From the NCBI GenBank assembly GCA_016709875.1, contig JADJLZ010000004.1, positions 120,952 to 184,951 on the forward strand: a DNA stretch of 64,000 nt, written 5' to 3'. Position 1 is the first letter of the stretch. Each line of letters begins with the position of its first letter. Shown piece after piece: positions 53,177 to 62,557 of this stretch. The DNA is from Planctomycetota bacterium. Lineage in GTDB: Bacteria > Planctomycetota > UBA1135 > GCA-002686595. The notes under the pieces are model-generated. The model saw only the letters and a list, made by a program, of their open reading frames with translations. It was not told the origin of the DNA and did not search any database. Both the position numbers and the translations under genes were made by a program.

Positions 53177-54775
53177 TCAGTGCCCGTGCGCGCCGAAGTC
53201 GGCCTCGGCGTACTCGGGATTCTCGCGGTCGAGGTCGAGCTGCAGCTCGAGATAGCACTTGTCGTTCAATTGGCCCAGGTTGCGCAGGCGCAGGAGCTCC
53301 GCCGCGTGCGCCTGCGCCACGGCGCGGTGGACATCGCGCGAGACCGAGTGGCGCGTGCGCGCACGTTCGCGCTCCTCCGCGTCGGCCGCCTCGAGCGAGG
53401 CGAGCTCGTCCTCCATCTGCGTGCGCCAGTGGTGCACGGAAATCGGGCAGCTCGTCTGCGTGCAGAACTCGTCGAGGCGTGCGATGCCGGCCTTGAGCAA
53501 CGCTTCGCGCGCCTTGCGCACCTCGTCGCCGCTCGTGTCCTCGTCGGAGAGGCCCAGCCAGCCGATCAGAAGGTGCAGCGTGGGCGCCTGCACGAAGAGC
53601 GTGATCAGGATCACCGCCAGCGTGCAGGCGAGGATCGTTTCGCGGCCTGGGAAGGGCGCATCGTTGAGCGTCAGCGGCACGCTCAGCGCCGCGGCCAGCG
53701 AGACCACGCCGCGGATGCCGCACCAGGAGACGACCGTCACCGCGCGCCAGGCGGGATAGCCGCCCTCGCGCGCGCGCAGCCGTGGCGAGAAGTAGAGCGG
53801 CAGGTACGCCGCCGGGAACATCCACAGCACGCGCACGAAGATCACCGTCGCGGCGACCACCAGCGCGGCGAAAATCGTCGTGCTCGTGCCGTTCTCGTGC
53901 AGGTTGCGCAGCAGCGCCGGTGTCTCGAGGCCGATCAGCACGAAGCAGAAGGCATTCAGGACCCAGGTCAAGAGCCTCCAGGCCGTGAAGAGCTCGACGC
54001 GCGCGGGCGGCGGCAGGTCGTGGATGCGCCAGGAGACCATGAAGCCCGCGACGACCACCGCCACGACGCCCGAGGCGTGCGCCATGTGCGCCGCGAGGAA
54101 GGCCAGGTAGGGCGCGAGCAGCGAGAGCGCGAAGAGCAGCTCCGTGCGCCGCGCGCGCGAGTTCGCCAGCACTCCCAAACCGCCGACGAGCACGCCGGCG
54201 AGTACGCCGCCACCACCGATCCACAGGAAATCGAGCGCGAAATTGCCCGCACCGAAGGTCCCGCCCGCGAGCAGCGCGGTCCCGAGCTGCACGCCGAACA
54301 GGCCCGTCGCGTCGTTGACCAGGTTCTCGCCGCCCAGGATGGCCGTCATGCGGCGCGGGATGCGCAGCCGGTCGAGCACCGCCTGCACCGCGACCGTGTC
54401 GGTGGGCGAGACGATCGCGCCGAGCAGGAAGCAGGCCGGCAGTGCGAGCTCGGGTAGCACCCAGTGCAGCACGAAACCGACCAGCAGCGTCGTCACCGCG
54501 ACCAGGCCGACCGCGAGCATCAGGATCGGCCTCATCCAGCGCCGGAAATCCGTCCACGACGCGAGGAACGCGTCGGAGTAGAGCAGCGGCGGCAGGAAGC
54601 CGAGCAGGATCAGGTCCGGGTCGAGCTCGAGCAGCGGCAGGCCGGGCACGAGGCCGAGCAGCACGCCGCCGAGCGCGAGCAGCACGGGGGCGGGGATGCG
54701 CGTGCGCGGCGTCGCGAAGGCGACGAGCGAGACGACGATCAGCAGGCCGATCAGGACGGGCAGCAGCGGGGGCAT
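53177..54775 (-). CDS. Na+/H+ antiporter, CPA1/NhaP type
   Basis: 532 residues with about 12 helices up to residue 400: PPLLYSDAFLASW, GAIVSPTDTVAVQAVLDRL and ILGGENLVNDATGLFGVQLG hold the acidic NDxTG/PTD motifs of CPA1 exchangers; WCGIRGVVSLAAALSVPL is the conserved arginine helix. The ~130-residue cytoplasmic tail is helical and charged. It exports Na+ in exchange for H+. The start at ATG 54775 gives the usual N-terminus (LPVLIGLLIVVSLVAFAT). It sits between two carboxypeptidase-regulatory-like genes on the same strand. Confidence 0.9.
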   Translation of the reverse strand: MPPLLPVLIGLLIVVSLVAFATPRTRIPAPVLLALGGVLLGLVPGLPLLELDPDLILLGFLPPLLYSDAFLASWTDFRRWMRPILMLAVGLVAVTTLLVGFVLHWVLPELALPACFLLGAIVSPTDTVAVQAVLDRLRIPRRMTAILGGENLVNDATGLFGVQLGTALLAGGTFGAGNFALDFLWIGGGGVLAGVLVGGLGVLANSRARRTELLFALSLLAPYLAFLAAHMAHASGVVAVVVAGFMVSWRIHDLPPPARVELFTAWRLLTWVLNAFCFVLIGLETPALLRNLHENGTSTTIFAALVVAATVIFVRVLWMFPAAYLPLYFSPRLRAREGGYPAWRAVTVVSWCGIRGVVSLAAALSVPLTLNDAPFPGRETILACTLAVILITLFVQAPTLHLLIGWLGLSDEDTSGDEVRKAREALLKAGIARLDEFCTQTSCPISVHHWRTQMEDELASLEAADAEERERARTRHSVSRDVHRAVAQAHAAELLRLRNLGQLNDKCYLELQLDLDRENPEYAEADFGAHGH

Positions 54776-54836
54776 GCGGTGCGCGAGATCATGGCGCAAC
54801 GCGGGAATCGTGCAAGCGTGGAGCTCAGCGCGCGGC

Positions 54837-56594
54837 TCACGGCACGATCCAGACACGCTCCTCCGCGCGCGAGTAGCCCGGCGTGGGGATGGCGAGGTCG
54901 AACGAGCGGCTCTGTCCACCGAGTTGCACACGCGCGCGGTACGGCCAGGGGCTCGGGTGGCAGCGCAGCCGCACGGTGCTCTCGACGGGCGCGATCTCAC
55001 GGAACTTCTCGCCCCCGAGCTCGATCTCCATCCGCGTGCCCGCGGCGAAGGGCTCGCCAGAGGCGTCGAGCAGGCGCAGGTCGAGCGTCGCGATCAAGCC
55101 GTTCTCGTCGACGACGAGTTCGGGCGCGTTCGAGGCCTCCGGCGTGATGTCGAGCCCCTCGTCGAGCACGATGCGCACCTCGAGCGGCTCCGAGAGGGGC
55201 CGGTCGAGGCTCAGCGTGCGTCTGCCCACGAGCAGGTGCTGCGGATCGTCCTCGCTCTCGCGCGCGTACACGACGAGCTGCGCGGGTTCGCCGACGGCGA
55301 TGAAGTACCATGGCCCCGAAGCCCGCAGCTCCCACGGCCGGGGCAGCTCGACGAGCAGCGCGGGATTCTCGCAAGTGCAGTAGTAGTGCGAGGGTTCGAC
55401 GGGGGTTCCGTCGCTGCGGACCACGCGCAGGTCGATCTCCTGTCCATCGCGGCACAGCAGGAACAGACCCGAGACGTCGGAGTGCACCGCGCCCAGCTCG
55501 AGAGACGCGTATGGGCGCTGCGAGCCCGCCCGCATCGAATCGTGGTGAGGCTGTTCGCAGATCGTCGCGCGTGCACAGCGCGGCACGTTCTCGAAGCAGA
55601 AGTTGCCTTGATCGTCGCTGCGCGCGTCGATTTGGATCTCGGTGGGCACGGCGCGGCCCTCGGCCTCGATCCCGCGCAGGTGCAGTTCGAGCTCGGCGTA
55701 GCACACCGGCACACCGTGGGCGTCGAACACGCTGCCGCAGACCTGCAAGCCATGTTCGAGCAGCACGACGAGGCCGGGATCTCCCGCACCGAAGTCGGCA
55801 GGTTCGAGCCCGAGCTCCACATCGAGGTAGCCGTCGCAGTGCAGACGCAGCGGCTGGCGGGTTCCAGGCTCGGTCAGTTGGAACTTCCCGTCCGCAGCGG
55901 TGGTCGCGCGCACCCGACGGCCGACGGGTTGCCACAGGCTGAGCACGGCGCCTTCGACGGGCAGGCGGCTCTCGGCGTCGAGCACCACACCCACGAGATC
56001 GCGCGCAGGCTCGACCTCGAAACTCTGTTCGACGCCGGAAGCCCCGACCGTCTCGTCGAGCGTCGCGCACAGGGGCTGAAAGCGCGCCTGCACATTGGTG
56101 GGCACTCGCGCTCCCTCGCGCAGCACGGCTTGGCCGCAGACTGCGAAGCCGCGCAGGTGCGCACCGAGGGGCACCACGAGCTCGAAGCGGCCATCCTCGA
56201 GCGGCTGCATGCGATCGTTCTTCGGCTTCTGCCCCTCGAGCTCGTAGGTCAGAGCCGCGAGCGCGCCGCGCACGGGATCGTGCGTGCCGGCGAACGACAC
56301 CGCGACACGCACGATCGCCGCAGGGTGGCCCACGCGCATCGGCGTGGCGTCGCGCTCCTGCTTCGACTTCGTCTGCCCCGCCTGTGTTGCGGCGGAGGCG
56401 CGGACCGAGGGGGCCGAGCTCGAGAACTTGATTCGAGTCTCCGGCGTTCCTGAATCGAACTCGGGCAGCGCGACAGGCAGGCTCGAACTCGGCGCTTCGG
56501 CCGACTCGGCTGCAGGATTGTCGCGCGAGATCCACAGCGCGCCGAACGCGAGCGCACCGATGAGCAGCAGCAGGATCGGCAGTGCGCGCTTCAT
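54837..56594 (-). CDS. Membrane-anchored carboxypeptidase-regulatory-like protein (third paralogue)
   Basis: 585 residues starting ATG 56594 (KRALPILLLLIGALAFGALW, single anchor helix). Extracytoplasmic beta-sandwich repeats: AESRLPVEGAVLSLWQP with TTAADGKFQLTEPGTRQ, and QVCGSVFDAHGVPVCYAELE with SDDQGNFCFENVPR. The C-terminus ends in LAIPTPGYSRAEERVW, equivalent to the GYAKA-WRL end of its two upstream neighbours. Its ATG overlaps the stop of the second paralogue (ATGA). Receptor, adhesin or sensor role possible; no enzyme domain. Confidence 0.78.
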   Translation of the reverse strand: MKRALPILLLLIGALAFGALWISRDNPAAESAEAPSSSLPVALPEFDSGTPETRIKFSSSAPSVRASAATQAGQTKSKQERDATPMRVGHPAAIVRVAVSFAGTHDPVRGALAALTYELEGQKPKNDRMQPLEDGRFELVVPLGAHLRGFAVCGQAVLREGARVPTNVQARFQPLCATLDETVGASGVEQSFEVEPARDLVGVVLDAESRLPVEGAVLSLWQPVGRRVRATTAADGKFQLTEPGTRQPLRLHCDGYLDVELGLEPADFGAGDPGLVVLLEHGLQVCGSVFDAHGVPVCYAELELHLRGIEAEGRAVPTEIQIDARSDDQGNFCFENVPRCARATICEQPHHDSMRAGSQRPYASLELGAVHSDVSGLFLLCRDGQEIDLRVVRSDGTPVEPSHYYCTCENPALLVELPRPWELRASGPWYFIAVGEPAQLVVYARESEDDPQHLLVGRRTLSLDRPLSEPLEVRIVLDEGLDITPEASNAPELVVDENGLIATLDLRLLDASGEPFAAGTRMEIELGGEKFREIAPVESTVRLRCHPSPWPYRARVQLGGQSRSFDLAIPTPGYSRAEERVWIVP

Positions 56595-58264
56595 CGCCGC
56601 GCCTCCAGCCGCCACTCGGCCTTTGCGTAGCCGCTCGGCGGGATCGCGAGCTCGAAGCTCTTCCACCTGCCGCCCGCGACCCGGGCGTCGAGCGACGAGG
56701 TTCCCGGATGCAACCACAGCCGCGAGAGTCCCTTCGTGTTCGGCTCCAGCTTCGCGAGTTCCTGGCCGCAGCGGACCTCGATGCGGTCCTCGAGACCGAG
56801 CGGCCGGCCGCTCTGCGCGTCGAGCAGCGTCAGGTCGAGGACGCAGCGGATCGGGCTCGCGGGAGCGAGGTCGGCGGCGACGGTGTCCACGAGCGCCGGC
56901 GGGAGCTCCAGATCGACCGACTCCGAGAGCGTGACGTGCGCCTCGAGCGGCGCGTCCGAGCCGCTGTCGGTGCGCACGCGCGCCCTTCCGCGCAGGCAGG
57001 ATCGGGGGCGCGCGCCAGGCTGGCCCGGGCTGGACCAGACCTCGATCTCCACCTCGGTGCCGCGCGGCGCCAGGAATTCCCGCCACGGGGGCGCCGCCCC
57101 GGCGTGGAGCCCGCCGAAGTGCGCAGCCGGCATTGCTCCGGCACCGAGCGCGACGAATTCGTTCGCGCTCAAGGCACGCCCGTCCGCCCGCTCCGCGAAG
57201 ACGTGCACGACGACCGCGCGCTGCACGCGGATCACGAGGTCGGTGCGGCTCTCGGTCAGCGCGCCGAGGTCGAGTTGCGCGGCCCGGATCGCGAGCGCGC
57301 CCTCGTGCTGCGCAGCGACGCGCAACGTGACCTCCTCGAGCGTGCCCAGCGCACCGAAGCGGAAGCGTCCGAACTCGTCTGTCCGCGCGCCCGAGCCGAG
57401 CGGGGCGTGCAGGGAGACTAGCGCTCCGGCCACGGGTCGACCGCTCTCGTCGAGCACCTGTCCGCTGAGCTCCAGGCCCGGCTGCAGCACGAGCACGATT
57501 GGCTGGGGCACGGACGGCGGGTCCTCGAGTTCGATCGAAGTCGTCAGGGGCTGGTATTCGGGATGGTCCGCGACGAGGCGATGCGACGCGCCGTAGCGAT
57601 CGGCGAGCAGCCCGAGAAGATCGAAGCTGCCGTCCTCGCGGCTGTGCACGTCGTCCCGGAAACCCAGCCCGCCGATGCGCACGTGCACCGCGGGGATCGC
57701 TCGGCCGGTCGCGTCGTCGCGCACCACGCCGCGCAGGTCGACGCCCCGGTCGACGAGCACCTGCAGCTCGCAACCCGCGGCGCCGAGCTCGCGGTCGAGG
57801 TTGCGCTCGTAGGGCACGAAGACGCTGGCGTCCTCGCCCGGGCGAACCCGCAGCACGGCCAGCCTCGATCCGAGCGGCAGGCGCAGCTCGAGCTGGCCGT
57901 GCGCATCCGTGGCGCCGCGCGCCGCGCCCGCGTCGAGGAAGACCTGCGCGCCCTGCACCGGCTGCGCGGTCGCGGCGTAGCGCACGTCGAGGCGCACGCG
58001 GGCGAGCGGCGGCCCCGCGACGTCGGGCGCTTCGTCCGCGGCGAGCTCGGCGCGCTGTGCGGGCGCAGGGCTCTCGAGCGTCGTGCGCGCCTCCTCGGGG
58101 GCCGCTTCGGAGCGCTCGAGCGGCGCGTCCTCCGCGCGCGCGAGCGGCGGCGTGCGATCGGTCTGCCGCGCGAGCTGGGCGGCGGGGCCGGGCGCGCCTC
58201 GGAGGAACAGCAACGCGAAGAGCGCGAGCGCGAGCAGCGTGGAGAGCAGCAGCGCGCGCTTCAC
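56591..58264 (-). CDS. Membrane-anchored carboxypeptidase-regulatory-like protein (second paralogue)
   Basis: 557 residues starting GTG 58264 (KRALLLSTLLALALFALLFL), which shares bases with the stop of the first paralogue (GTGA). Repeats: ATAQPVQGAQVFLDAGAARG with TDAHGQLELRLP, VVRDDATGRAIPAVHVRIGG with SREDGSFDLLGL, and SGQVLDESGRPVAGALVSLH with TDEFGRFRFGAL. Ends LAIPPSGYAKAEWRLEARR. It has the same architecture as its neighbours, so the three arose by duplication. Confidence 0.8.
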   Translation of the reverse strand: MKRALLLSTLLALALFALLFLRGAPGPAAQLARQTDRTPPLARAEDAPLERSEAAPEEARTTLESPAPAQRAELAADEAPDVAGPPLARVRLDVRYAATAQPVQGAQVFLDAGAARGATDAHGQLELRLPLGSRLAVLRVRPGEDASVFVPYERNLDRELGAAGCELQVLVDRGVDLRGVVRDDATGRAIPAVHVRIGGLGFRDDVHSREDGSFDLLGLLADRYGASHRLVADHPEYQPLTTSIELEDPPSVPQPIVLVLQPGLELSGQVLDESGRPVAGALVSLHAPLGSGARTDEFGRFRFGALGTLEEVTLRVAAQHEGALAIRAAQLDLGALTESRTDLVIRVQRAVVVHVFAERADGRALSANEFVALGAGAMPAAHFGGLHAGAAPPWREFLAPRGTEVEIEVWSSPGQPGARPRSCLRGRARVRTDSGSDAPLEAHVTLSESVDLELPPALVDTVAADLAPASPIRCVLDLTLLDAQSGRPLGLEDRIEVRCGQELAKLEPNTKGLSRLWLHPGTSSLDARVAGGRWKSFELAIPPSGYAKAEWRLEARR

Positions 58265-60021
58265 CGCACGCCTCCCAAGCGCCACTGCGCCTTGGCGTAG
58301 CCAGACACGGGCAGCACGAGCTCCTGCGTCTCGTGCGCGCCGCCGTCGAGCTCCACCTCGAACACGTGCGTGCCCGGCGCGCCGACGACGCGCAGCCAGC
58401 CGGCCTCGAGGCTGCTGCTCAGGATGCTCGCGCCCGAGCACGAGATCGCGATGCGCTTGCCGGATTCGATCGGCGCGCCCGTGAGGCTGTCGAGCAGCTG
58501 CACGTCCACCGTCGAGGGCAGGAGCCCCGGATCGCCGAGCGTGAACACGCGCACGCCCTCGCGCTCGGGCGGCGCGTCGAGGATGCTGCGCTCGGAGAGG
58601 ACCATCACCAGGGGCCTGCCGCCGTCGCCGGGCTCGACGCGCGTGCGCGCGCGCCCGCGCAGGAATACCCGCGGATCCTCGGCGCCGGGCCGGGAGGCCT
58701 CGCGCGCGCGTGCGTAGGCCTCGAGCTCGAGCTCGACCCCGGCGGGGACGCGCAGTTGCACCGAGTCCCGCGAGCGGTGCGCGACTTCGACGCCCGCGTG
58801 GTTCGTGCACAGGAACTGCAGTTGTCCCGGTGCGAGCGCTGTCCCGTCGGCGAGCGTCGCGCGCACCTCCAGCAGCGCCGCGCCGAGCACGACGACCTCG
58901 AGGTCCGTCCGATCCTCGCGCAGCGGGCCGAGCTCGCGGCGCCGGGCGAGCAGATCGATACCGTTGCGCTGCTGCCTCTCGATCTCGAGCGCGAGACCGT
59001 TGCAGGGCGGCACGGGGCTGAAGCGGAACTCGCCGTGCACGTCGCTGTGCATGGAGTTCGCGCTGGCGCTGATGTCGAGAGCCGGATCGAGGCCCACGGC
59101 CCGCCAGCGCAGCGTGACGCCGGCCACGGGCAGCCCGCGGGCATCGACGATGCGACCCGCGATCGTGAGACCGCGCGGCAGCTCGATCACGAGCGGAGCG
59201 GCGTCGCCCAGGCGCTCCCCGGGCAGGTCGAGGCTGCAGGCGAGATGGTCCGGCGCGTCTACGCGCAGGCGCATCTTCGTGTGCTCGGGCCAGGGCAGCA
59301 GGCCCTCGAGCACGAAGCTCCCGTCGGGCCCGGTGAACTCGTCGGTGTGGTAGCCGGGGAGTTCGTTGGCGCGGATGCGCGCCCCCGCGAGCGGCGCGCG
59401 GCTCTGGGAGTCGAGCACCAGGCCGCGCAGCGTCGCGGGGCCCAGGACCTCGACGACGAGGTCGACACCCGCCTCGGTGACCTCGTCCTCGAGCGGCAGC
59501 TCGCGCGCACCGAAGGCCGCCATCGTGCCCGTGCGCGGATCGCTCGGGTCGAAGTGCGAGAGTTCGGGCTTCACGTTCACCTGCGTCAGGTGCGATCCGA
59601 GCGGGAGGTCGAAGGCGAAGCGCCCTTCGGCGTCGAGGGTCGAGCGTTCGTACCGGCGCCGCTCGCCGCGCTCCGCGCTCGCGCCTGCCTCGGCTTCGGG
59701 CTGCGCGAGGGAGTAGGAGAGCTCCACGTCTCCGTTGGGCACGATCGCGTGCGTGCGCGCGAACACGACTTGGCCGCGCACGCTGTGCGGAATCGGGGTC
59801 TCGGCCCGCGCCACACTCGACGTCGGCTCGCGCACGCGCGCGGTCGCAGGGGCGGGCTCGCCCTCGAGCGCAGCGGCGTTCGGGCGGGCGCTCGCTGGCG
59901 CGGGCGGCGACGCCGCGGGTGCCGGCGGAGTTCCGGGCACAGGCGTCGCGCGGCTTGCGACGAGCCAGATGAGCGTCGCGAGCGCAGTGAGGACGGCCAG
60001 GGGCAGGAGGACGCGCTTCAT
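58261..60021 (-). CDS. Membrane-anchored carboxypeptidase-regulatory-like protein (first paralogue)
   Basis: 586 residues starting ATG 60021 (KRVLLPLAVLTALATLIWLV). A Pro/Ala-rich linker (about 25-75) leads to beta-sandwich repeats: RGLVLDSQSRAPLAGARIRA with TGPDGSFVLEGLLP and AGRIVDARGLPVAGVTLRWR with SDVHGEFRFSPVPP. Ends LVLPVSGYAKAQWRLGGVR. First gene of a minus-strand operon of three overlapping paralogues, an antiporter and a fourth related gene. It is divergent from the alpha/beta-hydrolase gene. Confidence 0.8.
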   Translation of the reverse strand: MKRVLLPLAVLTALATLIWLVASRATPVPGTPPAPAASPPAPASARPNAAALEGEPAPATARVREPTSSVARAETPIPHSVRGQVVFARTHAIVPNGDVELSYSLAQPEAEAGASAERGERRRYERSTLDAEGRFAFDLPLGSHLTQVNVKPELSHFDPSDPRTGTMAAFGARELPLEDEVTEAGVDLVVEVLGPATLRGLVLDSQSRAPLAGARIRANELPGYHTDEFTGPDGSFVLEGLLPWPEHTKMRLRVDAPDHLACSLDLPGERLGDAAPLVIELPRGLTIAGRIVDARGLPVAGVTLRWRAVGLDPALDISASANSMHSDVHGEFRFSPVPPCNGLALEIERQQRNGIDLLARRRELGPLREDRTDLEVVVLGAALLEVRATLADGTALAPGQLQFLCTNHAGVEVAHRSRDSVQLRVPAGVELELEAYARAREASRPGAEDPRVFLRGRARTRVEPGDGGRPLVMVLSERSILDAPPEREGVRVFTLGDPGLLPSTVDVQLLDSLTGAPIESGKRIAISCSGASILSSSLEAGWLRVVGAPGTHVFEVELDGGAHETQELVLPVSGYAKAQWRLGGVR

Positions 60022-60102
60022 TCCGGGAAGGGGGTCCAGCCTAGCGCGCTACCGCGATCGGGGGTGCTGGTTTCGCCCGCGCGCCCGAGCAGAATGCCGC
60101 GC

Positions 60103-61149
60103 ATGAAGACGCGCATCCGCTTCGCGACCAACCGCGACCCGCAGGGCAAGCCGGTCAAGGCCTTCGGGACGCGTTTCAACCCCGTGCACCCGCTCGAGCT
60201 GCGCTTCGGCGAGATGCGCCTGGACACCGGAGGCGCACGCCTGCCGCGCGCGGGCACGAGCCTCGCCGACGTGCTCACCCAGCAGCTCGTCGACGGCCGC
60301 GGGGAGCTCGAGGTCTACGGCGAGGAGCTCGACCGCGATCCGCCGGTGCTCGGCTCGCAGCGGCTCTTCGGCGAACTGCAGGACTCGATGGCCGCGGGCC
60401 GCGACGCGCTGGTCTACATCCACGGCTACAACGTCACGTTCTTCGAGGCTTGCGCGAGCGCGATGTCGCTGCAGAAGAAGCTCGACGAGCGTAAGACGCC
60501 GATGGACGTGGTGCTCTTCAGCTGGCCCTCCGACGGCAGCTCGACGCCTTGGGTTGCCTACCGCAGCGATCGCGACGACGCGGCCAACTCGGGCCTCGCG
60601 TTCTCGCGCGCGTTCCAGAAGCTGCAGGGATTTCTCGAGGGTCTCGCGCGCGAGGACTACTGCGGCGGATCGATCCACCTCGTGTGCCACAGCATGGGCA
60701 ACTTCGTGCTCGAGAACACGCTCTGGCATCTGCGCAAGAACCTGCCCGGGCGACTGCCGCGCATCTTCGGCGAGGTCGTACTCGCGTCGGCGGACGTCGA
60801 CAACGACGCGCTCGAGCAGGAGGGCAAGCTCGGCCGGCTGCCGGAGATCGCGCGGCGCATCAACGTCTACTGCAACGCGGGCGACGAGGCGCTGCGGATC
60901 TCCGACAAGACCAAGGGCAACCCCGACCGGCTCGGCCAGCGCGGGCCCAAGCACCCGATGGACGCGCCAGCGGGGGTGGTCAACATCGACTGCTCGGAGG
61001 TCATCAACGGTCTGGTCGAGCACTCGTACTACCTCGACGAGGCGATCGGCGACATCGCGGCGGTGTTGCGCGGCGAGCGCGAGGACCGGATCGCCAGGCG
61101 CCAGTACGTCGCCTCGGCCAACAACTACCGCCTGACGGCCAAGGGGTGA
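60103..61149 (+). CDS. Alpha/beta hydrolase, DUF900-like
   Basis: 348 residues. N-terminal RIRFATNRDPQGKPVKAFGTR is typical of DUF900 hydrolases. YIHGYNVTFFEACASA is the oxyanion HG segment, LFSWPSDGSS the following strand, LVCHSMGNFVLENTLWHL the nucleophile elbow, VVLASADVDNDALEQEGK holds the Asp region, and a late His is in GLVEHSYYLDEA. Substrate unknown, probably an ester or lipid. ATG 60103 is preferred because a CAGAAT element ends 7 nt before it; ATG 60094 is possible. Confidence 0.85.
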   Translation: MKTRIRFATNRDPQGKPVKAFGTRFNPVHPLELRFGEMRLDTGGARLPRAGTSLADVLTQQLVDGRGELEVYGEELDRDPPVLGSQRLFGELQDSMAAGRDALVYIHGYNVTFFEACASAMSLQKKLDERKTPMDVVLFSWPSDGSSTPWVAYRSDRDDAANSGLAFSRAFQKLQGFLEGLAREDYCGGSIHLVCHSMGNFVLENTLWHLRKNLPGRLPRIFGEVVLASADVDNDALEQEGKLGRLPEIARRINVYCNAGDEALRISDKTKGNPDRLGQRGPKHPMDAPAGVVNIDCSEVINGLVEHSYYLDEAIGDIAAVLRGEREDRIARRQYVASANNYRLTAKG

Positions 61150-61262
61150 GCTCGCGGCGGCCACGATTCGGTCAAGAGGGGGTGGCGTCGGGGCCGATCC
61201 TGTTGCATCCTCACCCCCAACTTCCTGGGGATTCGGCCACCCAGGAGCTACAGGAGGCCGCC

Positions 61263-62453
61263 ATGGATCCGCGACGTGGTTCTGCTCCCTCGGACAAGCA
61301 CCATGGTCCACATACTCTGCGCATCTGGCGCGGGACGATCGTGGACAGCTTCGGACACGACGTCTTCGTCGAACTCGGTCCGCGCATGCAGGGCGTGATC
61401 GCGCGCCGGCACTTCCGCAAACCTCCGCTGCCGGGCCAGAAGTACGACTTCACGCTGCACGGCCAGGAAGAGGGGCTCTGGGCGCTGTCGCTCAAGGAAG
61501 AGGACACGCTCGAGACCTGGGAAGAGATGGAGGAGGGCAGCCTCGTGCAGGCGCGCGTCGTGCGCCTCGCGCCCGGCGGCTTCGAGATCAAGGTCGGACC
61601 GTTGCACGCCTTCATGCCCAAGTCGCACAGCGGTCTGGCGCGCGACGAGAAGCCAGAGCCGCTGGTCGGCAAGAACCTGACCGTCGAGGTGATCGAGGTC
61701 GACGTCGAGCGCCAGCGTGTGGTCGTCTCGCGCAAGCTCGTCATGCAGCGCGAGAGGGACAGCCAACACCAGCGCGAGATCGCCGGCCTGCGCGTCGGCC
61801 AGCGCGTGAATGGGCGCGTTTCGCGCGTCGAGAGCTACGGCGTATTCGTCTCTTTCGGCCACGGGCTCGAAGGCCTCGTGCACGTCTCCGACCTCGACCA
61901 TGCGCGCGTCGAGGATCCGCTCGAGCTGGTGCAGCCCGGCCAGACGATCGAGTGCGTGGTGTTGAGCGTCAAGAACGGCGGCAGGCGCATCGCGCTCGGC
62001 CGCAAGCAGCTCGTCGACAGCCCCTGGAGCACGCTCGAGACGCGCTGCTACGTAGACCAGATCGTCGAGGGCCGCGTCACGCACCTGGTCGACTTCGGCG
62101 CCTTCGTCGAGATCGAACGCGGCGTCGAGGGCCTGCTGCACGAGTCTGAGTGCGGCCTCACCGCCGGCGTGCCGCTGCGCACGCTGCTCACGCCTGGACA
62201 GAGGGTCGCCGTGCGCATCGCCGCACTCGACCCGCAGGCACAGCGCCTCTCGCTCTCGCTGCAGCACAAGAGCGGCGGCCGCATCACCGCCGAGGAGATC
62301 GAAAACGCGCGCCATTTCGCCGAGCTGCTCGACAAGAGCCCGCAGGAACGGCTCGAACTCCCACTCGGCAAGCTGCTCGCGCGCGCGCTGCGCGACTCGC
62401 TCGGCAAGCGCAACGGACGCGCGCAGGACGGCCCGACGAGCCTCTCCGCGTGA
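61263..62453 (+). CDS. S1 RNA-binding protein with four S1 domains
   Basis: 396 residues with four S1 repeats: GTIVDSFGHDVFVELGPRMQ (about 24-85), ARVVRLAPGGFEIKVGPLHAF (about 95-155), GRVSRVESYGVFVSFGHGLE (about 180-245) and GRVTHLVDFGAFVEIERGVE (about 270-340). The third and fourth have the full GxVxxxxxxGxFVxxxxGxxGLxH pattern. It resembles ribosomal protein S1 but is shorter than the usual six-domain RpsA, so it may be an S1 paralogue (RNA chaperone or translation regulator). The ATG has an AGGAGG ribosome site. Confidence 0.85.
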   Translation: MDPRRGSAPSDKHHGPHTLRIWRGTIVDSFGHDVFVELGPRMQGVIARRHFRKPPLPGQKYDFTLHGQEEGLWALSLKEEDTLETWEEMEEGSLVQARVVRLAPGGFEIKVGPLHAFMPKSHSGLARDEKPEPLVGKNLTVEVIEVDVERQRVVVSRKLVMQRERDSQHQREIAGLRVGQRVNGRVSRVESYGVFVSFGHGLEGLVHVSDLDHARVEDPLELVQPGQTIECVVLSVKNGGRRIALGRKQLVDSPWSTLETRCYVDQIVEGRVTHLVDFGAFVEIERGVEGLLHESECGLTAGVPLRTLLTPGQRVAVRIAALDPQAQRLSLSLQHKSGGRITAEEIENARHFAELLDKSPQERLELPLGKLLARALRDSLGKRNGRAQDGPTSLSA

Positions 62454-62477
62454 AAAAACCAGCCCGCCTGGTTTTTT
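62453..62477 (+). terminator. Intrinsic terminator, bidirectional
   Basis: AAAAAA-CCAG, loop CCCGC, CTGG-TTTTTT: a 10-bp stem ending in a T run, overlapping the S1 gene stop codon. Because it starts with an A run it can also stop transcripts of the minus-strand gene. Confidence 0.85.
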
Positions 62478-62530
62478 GACACTCACCCCTCTCACATCCA
62501 GGGGCGAGGGGCGAGGGGCGTTCGACCGTC

Positions 62531-62557
62531 AAAAAACCAGGCGGGCTGGATTTTTTT
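62531..62557 (-). terminator. Second intrinsic terminator, inverted copy of the first
   Basis: AAAAAA-CCAG, loop GCGGG, CTGG-A-TTTTTTT; seen from the minus strand it ends in TTTTTT after the stop of the acetolactate-decarboxylase-like gene. It is nearly the reverse complement of the terminator 54 nt upstream. Confidence 0.85.
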
